A stretch of DNA of 20,800 nt, taken from DYHD01 sp964411065 (GTDB lineage Bacteria; Nitrospirota; Thermodesulfovibrionia; Thermodesulfovibrionales; Dissulfurispiraceae). Where the stretch lies: positions 1 to 20,800 of the forward strand of contig CAYPJO010000032.1 of assembly GCA_964411065.1 (NCBI GenBank), in the 5' to 3' direction. Within the stretch, counting starts at the first letter, position 1; each line of letters begins with the position of its first letter. The position numbers and the translations under genes are program-made. Shown here piece after piece: positions 16,094 to 20,800 of this stretch. Under the pieces are notes generated by a model. The model saw only the letters and a program-made list of their open reading frames with translations, ran no database searches and was not told the DNA's origin.

Positions 16094-16801
16094 TTATAAC
16101 CTCCCCATCTCGTTATTTACTTTTGCTGCAGATTCGTCAAAAGTCTGAATTGCCTTTTGATATGCCTCATACTCTCTGAGAGTAGAAATCATTTTCACCA
16201 TCTCTGTAATTACATTTACATTAGATGTCTCTAAATATCCTTGCTTAATCAAAGCATTTGATCTTTGACCCTGATCATTTGAATGAAAAAGTGAATCTCC
16301 TATTTTGTTAAGATTTTTAGGATCTTTAAACTTTACAACCCTTAAAACATCAACCGCTGTATTATTCACTAAAATTAAACCTGTGGGTGTAATTTCTATT
16401 TTGCCCTCTGGTAATATAATTGGACCTCTTTCTCCGAGGACCCTTATCCCATTATGAGTAGTCAAATATCCTTTGTTATCTTTCCTAAGATCGCCTCTCC
16501 TTGTATAAAGATTATTTTCTAAGGCTATAAAACCTTCTCCATCAAGAGCAATATCTAAGGGATTAGATGTTTTCACCAAATTGCCCTCTGAATAATCGAC
16601 TAATGGTGAAGTATGGAAATTCATTATTTTAAGATCTGGTGTGGTGTTTGTTAAATCTTGAGGTAGCAAATAATCGACAAAGGAGATTTTTCCTTTCTTA
16701 TAACCAATAGTATCTACATTAGCAAGATTTTGAGTAATAATATCCATATGCAATTCCCTCATCAATGCGCCAGATAGCGCTATATATATAGCTTTATTCA
16801 T
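16094..16801 (-). CDS. flgF: Flagellar proximal rod protein FlgF
   Basis: FlgF, 235 residues, a rod subunit of the FlgF/FlgG family. The N-terminus MNKAIYIALSGALMRELHMD, NLANVDTIGYKKGKISFVDY (about 26-45) and the C-terminal EMVKMISTLREYEAYQKAIQ segment are diagnostic. It is the first gene of the flagellar run in this window. No ribosome-binding site lies within 15 bases of the ATG; AAAGGAG is about 30 bases upstream, and a sigma54-like element ends so close to the ATG that the transcript could be nearly leaderless. Confidence 0.93.
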   Translation of the reverse strand: MNKAIYIALSGALMRELHMDIITQNLANVDTIGYKKGKISFVDYLLPQDLTNTTPDLKIMNFHTSPLVDYSEGNLVKTSNPLDIALDGEGFIALENNLYTRRGDLRKDNKGYLTTHNGIRVLGERGPIILPEGKIEITPTGLILVNNTAVDVLRVVKFKDPKNLNKIGDSLFHSNDQGQRSNALIKQGYLETSNVNVITEMVKMISTLREYEAYQKAIQTFDESAAKVNNEMGRL

Positions 16802-16971
16802 ACAAATGGAAGTGCAAAATTAATGCCAAACAAAGTGACTCCTTTCAAAATACGCCTTATTGGACAGATTAATGGATTTATGGAATCCTTTGAAGGTAAG
16901 AAGAATTTTTTCTTTAAAGAAATTGACTATTAATGGACCCTTATGATTAATCAAGAAAAGGAAGAATTTTC
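16802..16971. other. 170-base intergenic region upstream of flgF
   Basis: Separates flgF from the coiled-coil/HTH gene. It holds the sigma54-like element and AAAGGAG (minus strand, 16835-16841). From that site a TTG-initiated 11-codon frame runs to a TGA that overlaps the flgF ATG, which could couple translation into flgF. A 36-codon ATG frame on the + strand (16824-16934) has no ribosome-binding site and is not called. Confidence 0.35.
16813..16829 (-). promoter_or_regulatory. Sigma54-like promoter element at flgF
   Basis: Read on the minus strand, TTGGCATTAATTTTGCA matches the -24/-12 pattern (TGGCA and TTGCA, with 10 bases between GG and GC). Transcription would start about one base before the flgF ATG, which is odd because no leader would remain. 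Sigma54 control of rod and hook genes is common in other flagellated bacteria. The match is good but the placement makes it uncertain. Confidence 0.4.
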
Positions 16972-17346
16972 CTATTGAGAAAGTTTTGCCTTTGCCTGGC
17001 TCTTCTTTAAATTGAGAAAAAGTTCAACTTCTCCCAAAGGTATGTCTAAAAGCCTTGAAATCTCCTGTAATTCAAAACCTTTTTCCTTAAGGTAGACTAT
17101 TTCATCATAACGATCTGTTCTTACTGAAGAGGGTATCATTATACATTCAATTCTCTTTAGAAGTTGCTCAAGTATTGCTATTTTTCTATCAACATCGGAC
17201 TCAATTTTTTTTAAAACATTGATTCTTTGATCTATTCTTTGAATTATCAAATCTGCTATCTCATTGGCTTCAGCAAGCTGAAAGGTGATCATATTATTTA
17301 GAGTATCCTTAGACTCACTTTTAAGTTTTATTATCTTACTAAGCAT
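16972..17346 (-). CDS. Coiled-coil protein with C-terminal helix-turn-helix (DUF2802/DUF6115-like)
   Basis: A 124-residue protein with two parts. Residues about 20-70 are a heptad-rich helix (coiled coil). Residues 82-112 (IVYLKEKGFELQEISRLLDI and then PLGEVELFLNL) match the small helix-turn-helix at the end of DUF2802/DUF6115 proteins, which are often encoded among flagellar or chemotaxis genes (SwrB of Bacillus is one such protein). No membrane anchor is seen, unlike SwrB. AAGGG lies about 8 bases before the ATG. The upstream 48-codon gene ends two bases before this ATG. The family assignment is by recall of the pattern; function is unknown. Confidence 0.65.
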   Translation of the reverse strand: MLSKIIKLKSESKDTLNNMITFQLAEANEIADLIIQRIDQRINVLKKIESDVDRKIAILEQLLKRIECIMIPSSVRTDRYDEIVYLKEKGFELQEISRLLDIPLGEVELFLNLKKSQAKAKLSQ

Positions 17347-17348
17347 AA

Positions 17349-17495
17349 TCAGACCCTTATATTAATCTTCGTGTTTTCTTTTTTGTCGGGCTTTTTAGTC
17401 ACTTTCTTCTTTTTAAAAGGATTCTCCTTTAATACCTCCTCTTTTTTCACTATCGGAGGTATTTTAAAAATTTTTTTAGTTGGTTCTATAGCCAT
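17349..17495 (-). CDS. Small lysine-rich protein of 48 residues
   Basis: A short frame starting MAIEPTKKIFKIPPIVKKEE and ending NTKINIRV. About 18 of 48 residues are lysine, there is no cysteine, tryptophan or hydrophobic segment, and the middle is KKKKVTKKPDKKE, so it is probably disordered. AGGAGTGA lies 6 bases upstream of the ATG, the best ribosome-binding site of this group, and the gene fits snugly between the HDOD gene (5-base gap) and the coiled-coil gene (2-base gap). Position and signal support a real gene. I do not recognise it; a nucleic-acid or acidic-surface binding role would be speculation. Confidence 0.65.
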   Translation of the reverse strand: MAIEPTKKIFKIPPIVKKEEVLKENPFKKKKVTKKPDKKENTKINIRV

Positions 17496-17500
17496 AAGAA

Positions 17501-18352
17501 TCACTCCTGATAAACCATTTTTTCAATGACATATCTTTCTTTAAAGATTTTTATAATTTCTTCCAAACTTTGCTCACTAATATCGAGTAAACTCAGCCAT
17601 TTTTCAATCCCGAGATCTATCTCAGGCAGTGGTTCAGGATACCCTACTCCAAGTCTTACACAAATAGCATCAGATAACCCTATAGTTGCACAAAGCATCA
17701 TTAAATAAGGATCGTTTTTAAGCTCAATAGTTGAATCAAAACTATGATGCATAGAGATAACATAACATAATACCTCAGGAAATCCCCACTTTTCAGCAAG
17801 ATAATAACCGGTCTCTGTATGATTAAAGCCCAATTCCTCATCTTCTACCCTCAGAAAGGGTATCTTTTTTTCTCTGACTTCTGCAAAAATTTTTTCGAAT
17901 TTCTCTGGTAAACTATTATTAATGACAATTTTACCAATATCATGCAAAAGTCCTGCCACTACTGCTTCCTCCCTCTTTATATAGCTCACTTGAGATCCCA
18001 AAATACCTGCTGCAATAGAAACTCCTAAACTATGCTCCCATATCATTCTTTCAGTAAGTCCAAATCTTTTATATATTCCTCGAGTAGCTGCCGATAAAAC
18101 TATTAACCTTGTCACTTTTAATCCCAGTATTGATAGAGCCTCTGAAATTGTGTCAATATTTTGTCTTACACCATAAAAGGATGAGTTGGCAATTTTCAAT
18201 ATTCGTGAAGTCATAGCTTGATCGGCCATAATAGCCCTTTGAAGTTCATCAAGTGAGGATGTAGGATTATCTATTAACTGTATAATTCTTGCAGCTACCA
18301 TTGGAACAGATGGAAGTTCAACAGACTTTAAAATAATTTCTTTTGAAGTCAT
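17501..18352 (-). CDS. HDOD domain signalling protein (first from flgF)
   Basis: A 283-residue HDOD protein. The N-terminal pattern LPSVPMVAARIIQLIDNP (13-30), MADQAMTSRILKIANSSFYG (42-61) and ISEALSILGLKVTRLIVLS (69-87) is diagnostic. Many HDOD domains have lost the HD residues; here H107, H137-D138 (LLHDIGK), H178 and H202/H203 remain, the same spacing as metal-binding HD domains. No receiver, GGDEF or EAL domain is attached. AAGGAG precedes the ATG. It follows a second HDOD gene by 51 bases and precedes small genes leading to the flagellar run, so a role in motility or stress signalling is plausible but unproved. Confidence 0.88.
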   Translation of the reverse strand: MTSKEIILKSVELPSVPMVAARIIQLIDNPTSSLDELQRAIMADQAMTSRILKIANSSFYGVRQNIDTISEALSILGLKVTRLIVLSAATRGIYKRFGLTERMIWEHSLGVSIAAGILGSQVSYIKREEAVVAGLLHDIGKIVINNSLPEKFEKIFAEVREKKIPFLRVEDEELGFNHTETGYYLAEKWGFPEVLCYVISMHHSFDSTIELKNDPYLMMLCATIGLSDAICVRLGVGYPEPLPEIDLGIEKWLSLLDISEQSLEEIIKIFKERYVIEKMVYQE

Positions 18353-18403
18353 TAATTAACTCCTTTTAGAAGTGTCAGTGAATTGACAGTAAAATAATTT
18401 GAT

Positions 18404-19234
18404 TCAATAGTAAAAAAATTTTTGAATATCCTCTCTCAATGAATACATTTTCTGTGCTATAAATCTTTTATCTTCATCCTTGATAGATAATTCAAGCATA
18501 ATAACACTCAAGTCTTGTGTCCATATGCCATCGTCCTCAATTTTTGGAGTAAATTGCCTTGAAAAACCTTCTGCCAAAGCTGTAATTGAGACAGATTGAC
18601 AGTAAAATTCCGCTTCCGCAGGTTCATGATGATATCTTACTGAGTAAACAATTTCTTCTGGCAACTTGGCATCCTCTAAAAACCATGCTCCTGCTTCTGG
18701 ATGAGTACAACCGAAACTAGATCTTTCTTTTTCAAAAATATCTTCATTCGTAGGAATTTGCAAAAAGACTTTTGGATCCATTTTATAAAAAATTAGACGC
18801 CCGATATCGTGAAGTAATCCACAGACAAATGATTCCTTCGGACTTGTTATATAATTAATCTCAGATAATAAAGCGGTTATAAAAGCAACCTCAAAGTTAT
18901 GTACCCATAAATTCCTTATGTTGAAGGAAGCTTTTGGTGGAAAAATGCTCATAACAGTCATTCCCAAAGCTATCGACTTGAGTCTATCAAAACCTAATAA
19001 CATTATTGCATGCTGAATATCCCTAATCTGTCCAGAAACCCTAAAATAAGCAGAATTAGCAACAGATAAAACCTTTTCTGCTAAGACATAATCGTGAGAG
19101 ATTAGCTCATACAGGTCATTTGCACAGGATTTATCGCATTTTGAAATAATAAGAATCTTCCTGAATATAGAAGGCAGTGTAGGCAAGCTTCTCAAACTTT
19201 TAATAAATAACTTTACGCCTTCCGATGTAAACAA
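18404..19234 (-). CDS. HDOD domain signalling protein (second)
   Basis: A 276-residue HDOD protein, divergent paralogue of the next gene. Family segments are LPTLPSIFRKILIISK (17-32), ISHDYVLAEKVLSVANSAYF (45-64) and IQHAIMLLGFDRLKSIALGM (73-92). H112, H142-D143 (LLHDIGR), H178 and H202/H203 keep the HD-type positions. The start codon appears to be TTG at 19234-19232; AAGGAG lies about 10 bases upstream and no in-frame ATG is closer. The two genes probably form a unit, the gap holding only a small TGTCA/TGACA hairpin. Confidence 0.87.
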   Translation of the reverse strand: MFTSEGVKLFIKSLRSLPTLPSIFRKILIISKCDKSCANDLYELISHDYVLAEKVLSVANSAYFRVSGQIRDIQHAIMLLGFDRLKSIALGMTVMSIFPPKASFNIRNLWVHNFEVAFITALLSEINYITSPKESFVCGLLHDIGRLIFYKMDPKVFLQIPTNEDIFEKERSSFGCTHPEAGAWFLEDAKLPEEIVYSVRYHHEPAEAEFYCQSVSITALAEGFSRQFTPKIEDDGIWTQDLSVIMLELSIKDEDKRFIAQKMYSLREDIQKFFYY

Positions 19235-19376
19235 CTAAATTTCTCTCCTTTTTAGGTTGATTGGAACTCCAAATTCCTATCGCTACGGAGATTGATCCAA
19301 AGGCTTTACCAACACTATTTAAATATTCTTTCATATAAGTGTTTGTATCTTTCAGCTTTTTATTAGTATTGATGTT

Positions 19377-19428
19377 ACCTTACATTCTTACCCCGTCACC
19401 TATTTTGACGCTCAAGGCTATGTAAGGT
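19377..19428. repeat. Nested inverted repeat, possible structured RNA
   Basis: ACCTTACAT (19377-19385) and ATGTAAGGT (19420-19428) form a perfect 9-bp outer stem. Inside, CGTCA (19394-19398) pairs with TGACG (19406-19410) around a 7-base loop. On the minus strand the element would lie about 140-190 bases ahead of the second HDOD gene. It matches no riboswitch I know, including the cyclic-di-GMP types. Confidence 0.4.
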
Positions 19429-19439
19429 CATCTATGTCA

Positions 19440-19539
19440 TAGCCCATGGATGAAAGAGGTCATTGGGAATTTAAGAAGGTTATAGCTTTTAAACATAAAA
19501 GCTTTTTACTGCTATGACAGGCATGGAATCCATAGGCTA
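19440..19539. repeat. Imperfect inverted repeat enclosing a tetraloop hairpin
   Basis: TAGCCCATGGAT (19440-19451) and ATCCATAGGCTA (19528-19539) are complementary at 11 of 12 positions, the exception a wobble-type change. Inside, AGCTTTTA (19484-19491) and TAAAAGCT (19496-19503) form a perfect 8-bp hairpin with loop AACA, followed on the + strand by a T-run (19503-19507). The arrangement could be a small non-autonomous element or a structured RNA. Confidence 0.4.
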
Positions 19540-19673
19540 CAACTATATCAATCTCTTTTTTTCCTAAAGAAATCAATCCATTTGTCATCAAAACCCTTTT
19601 TTACTATAATTTCACTAATATATATATCAAAAAATATACCAAATTAGAAGGGGGAAACAAAAATCTAAATATT

Positions 19674-20075
19674 TTAATCCCTCATGTGTAAATTATATAA
19701 AACCTTTCCTACAGAAAAATCTGCCCAGGATATCATAATATGAGGTAGTGTTGACCTTGTCACCATATCAAATAATGGCAATGGTTTTGCGATAAAAATA
19801 GCTATACTAAAGGGTGCCATTAGAATAGTCCCATATATTATGATTAGTCCATTAAAAAGATAGCCATAAACAGCTGTTTGTCTTGAAATGAAAAGCATTG
19901 TAACTATAAATAGGTCAAACATGGAAAAGAGAAAGGCTAAGAAATTAGCAGGCTTAAAACTAACTATATTAGGGTCTATTTTGTCTGTAACAAAAAAAGG
20001 GTGTACCCTAAGGTGTAATATTAAACCACTAAAGGCTAACAAAAAGAGAGCTAATAAAAGAATTTTTTTATCCAT
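19674..20075 (-). CDS. Small multi-pass membrane protein, unknown
   Basis: A 133-residue hydrophobic protein with about three membrane helices: 5-21, 44-63 and 68-96; the C-terminal part (97-133) is more polar. Histidines H21, H25, H112 and H130 lie near helix ends. It has a single-base-compact arrangement with two tiny membrane genes upstream (14-base gap). The start has AAGGG about 8 bases upstream. A Lys-rich + strand frame over the same bases is a shadow. I do not recognise the family. Confidence 0.7.
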   Translation of the reverse strand: MDKKILLLALFLLAFSGLILHLRVHPFFVTDKIDPNIVSFKPANFLAFLFSMFDLFIVTMLFISRQTAVYGYLFNGLIIIYGTILMAPFSIAIFIAKPLPLFDMVTRSTLPHIMISWADFSVGKVLYNLHMRD

Positions 20076-20089
20076 AGTTTTCCCTTATC

Positions 20090-20188
20090 TTAAAACTTCA
20101 CAATACTTCCTAAGTATAAAGTGCCTAATATTGGAAAAAAATGCAAAATCCACCAGCCCAATTTAAACTTCATAAAATGTCTAAGCAT
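20090..20188 (-). CDS. 32-residue single-pass membrane miniprotein
   Basis: Sequence starts MLRHFMKFKLGWWILHFFPI and ends TLYLGSIVKF. Basic residues flank one membrane helix (about 10-29). TGGAGG lies 8 bases upstream of the ATG, a strong site for so short a frame. It sits 5 bases after the 37-residue gene and 14 before the 133-residue gene, and shares GWWI with the 37-residue product. Function unknown; small subunits of membrane redox complexes look like this, but that is only analogy. Confidence 0.6.
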   Translation of the reverse strand: MLRHFMKFKLGWWILHFFPILGTLYLGSIVKF

Positions 20189-20193
20189 ACTAA

Positions 20194-20307
20194 CTACCTC
20201 CATAAAAGATGCCCTATTACATATACAAAAGAGATACTTAGAAGGAGAATGATCCACCAGCCTGCTTGAAGAAAAGATGTTTTCTTCATCAACTTACCCA
20301 AATCCAT
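20194..20307 (-). CDS. 37-residue single-pass membrane miniprotein
   Basis: Sequence starts MDLGKLMKKTSFLQAGWWII and ends with a helix to GHLLWR. A positively charged N-terminus precedes one membrane helix (about 14-35). GAGGAGC lies 6 bases upstream of the ATG. It is the first gene of a three-gene minus-strand unit with the 32- and 133-residue membrane proteins. Not recognised. Confidence 0.6.
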   Translation of the reverse strand: MDLGKLMKKTSFLQAGWWIILLLSISFVYVIGHLLWR

Positions 20308-20403
20308 TATAAGCTCCTCTGATCTAACTACTTACCATCTACAGTCTATCTGACTATTGTCGTGATATTTCAACTAATAATTATAAATAGTCTCAAGTAT
20401 AAA

Positions 20404-20438
20404 TAAATACTAATAATGAAGTAAATACTAATAATGAA
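20404..20438. repeat. Tandem direct repeat, 17 bases twice (period 18)
   Basis: TAAATACTAATAATGAA at 20404-20420 and 20422-20438 is identical in both copies. A partial third copy (ACTAATAAT) occurs at 20373-20381. It lies about 100 bases upstream of the membrane-protein operon and could be a repeated operator or a replication-slippage product. Confidence 0.75.
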
Positions 20439-20576
20439 TTAACAAAGGCATATTCACCCTTAGTGTGAAATTGTAATTAGAGAAATTGAAAAAAATAATT
20501 AACTCAACTTTCGCATTAAAAAACATTTAACAAAGCCTTAATAATCAAAGGTTAAGTGCTAAAATATTAACAAAAA

Positions 20577-20644
20577 CATCCTTATTTTCTGATTATATAT
20601 TGTTTGATTATATATTGTTACCACAAAAAACCAGAATAAGGATG
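20577..20644. repeat. Inverted repeat enclosing a 15-base tandem duplication
   Basis: CATCCTTATT (20577-20586) is complementary to AATAAGGATG (20635-20644), with a further CTG (20589-20591)/CAG (20632-20634) pairing across a 2-base bulge. The enclosed loop holds TGATTATATATTGTT twice in direct tandem (20590-20604 and 20605-20619). Confidence 0.65.
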
Positions 20645-20675
20645 ATGTTCTATGAATACGATGTTCTATGAATAC
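20644..20675. repeat. Tandem direct repeat, 16 bases twice
   Basis: GATGTTCTATGAATAC at 20644-20659 and 20660-20675, perfect and contiguous. Confidence 0.8.
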
Positions 20676-20770
20676 AATTGTATCACAAGATGATGGAATT
20701 AGGGGTATGAGAATAATTTTTTAGAAAAAATAGACTGAGACTTGTCAAGAAAATTGGGCTTACTGGTAGC

Positions 20771-20794
20771 GTAAAATCTTCTGTGTAAAATCTT
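20771..20794. repeat. Short direct repeat, 10 bases twice (period 14)
   Basis: GTAAAATCTT at 20771-20780 and 20785-20794, separated by CTGT. It is the fourth duplication of this size within 400 bases. Confidence 0.55.
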
Positions 20795-20800
20795 GAAGGA

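Larger units (their letters stand above)
19235..19673. other. 439-base stretch without a convincing gene
   Basis: Lies between the second HDOD gene and the small membrane-protein operon. It has several inverted repeats (listed separately) and no gene I can support. A 42-codon minus-strand frame at 19460-19588 (MTNGLISLGKKEIDIVVAYG and on) has AAGGG upstream, but its tail overlaps the inverted repeats and I recognise no family; it could be a small gene or a relic. Promoters for the HDOD genes are probably here but none stands out. Confidence 0.5.
20308..20800. other. 493-base stretch without a gene
   Basis: AT-rich. I see no frame of convincing length or with a ribosome-binding site on either strand. 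It carries four short tandem duplications and one inverted repeat (listed separately). On the minus strand TATAAT occurs at 20385-20380, about 73 bases ahead of the 37-residue gene, without a clear -35 box; it is a weak promoter candidate. Confidence 0.6.

Noticed and set aside
16824..16934. Plus-strand 36-codon frame upstream of flgF
   Set aside because: No ribosome-binding site and opposite orientation to all neighbours; probably chance in an open AT-rich gap.
19200..19334. Minus-strand 44-codon frame overlapping the second HDOD start
   Set aside because: No ribosome-binding site before its ATG, overlap with HDOD coding sequence in another frame, and no recognisable family.
19484..19507. 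Intrinsic terminator on the plus strand
   Set aside because: The hairpin has a following T-run, but its stem has only two G-C pairs and no plus-strand gene lies upstream to be terminated; kept only as part of the inverted-repeat block.
19888..20166. Plus-strand frame of 92 codons over the membrane-protein gene
   Set aside because: It is lysine-rich with no ribosome-binding site or family resemblance; the minus-strand frame has membrane helices and upstream partner genes with good signals.
20404..20794. CRISPR array or plasmid-type iterons
   Set aside because: The repeat units differ from one another, each occurs only twice, there are no uniform spacers, and no cas or rep gene is nearby.
1..20800. 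tRNA, rRNA or complete insertion sequence
   Set aside because: No cloverleaf, rRNA-like segment, transposase or integrase frame was recognised on either strand.

Overview
The window reads as chromosomal DNA of an AT-rich, strictly anaerobic, motile, Gram-negative-type bacterium with selenocysteine insertion. The outer-membrane and peptidoglycan ring proteins FlgH and FlgI indicate a diderm envelope. The HdrCBA-MvhD-MetVF set is the methylene-tetrahydrofolate reductase module of the Wood-Ljungdahl pathway, known from acetogens such as Moorella and from several sulfate reducers and uncultured lineages. I cannot assign a phylum from the sequence alone; a Nitrospirota- or Desulfobacterota-like bacterium, or a related candidate lineage, would fit.

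Left part, + strand (about 60-7000): one operon of six genes, hdrC-hdrB-hdrA-mvhD-metV-metF, behind a sigma70-type promoter that carries a Fur-like palindrome. HdrA is a 1008-residue tandem protein (an extra FAD/ferredoxin half fused ahead of a standard HdrA). MvhD is a selenoprotein: an in-frame TGA replaces a conserved cysteine codon and is followed by a SECIS-like hairpin. Electrons would enter through MvhD/HdrA, bifurcate at flavin, and reach MetVF for reduction of methylene-H4F. No hydrogenase, formate dehydrogenase or NADH-oxidising subunit lies in the window, so the electron donor is unknown.

After metF there is an inverted repeat and a near-perfect parS (ParB-binding) site, then an amidohydrolase-2 family gene that runs convergently into the flagellar cluster.

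Middle, - strand (7911-16801, read right to left): flgF-flgG-flgA-flgH-flgI-flgJ(M23)-[sigma28 promoter]-flgM-flgN-flgK-flgL-csrA-fliW. These encode the distal rod, the L and P rings, a rod-cap protein fused to a peptidoglycan endopeptidase, the anti-sigma factor FlgM, the hook-filament junction proteins with their chaperone, and the CsrA/FliW post-transcriptional switch. The genes overlap or nearly abut. A FliA-type promoter starts the late block at flgM, and a sigma54-like element sits right at the flgF start codon.

Upstream of flgF on the same strand (16972-19234) are a coiled-coil/HTH protein, a 48-residue lysine-rich protein, and two consecutive HDOD proteins that keep the full set of HD-type histidines; these are probably regulators of motility or signalling.

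Right end (19235-20800): a 439-base gene-poor stretch rich in inverted repeats, a compact - strand operon of three small membrane proteins (37, 32 and 133 residues, unrecognised), and about 490 bases without genes that contain four separate short tandem duplications.
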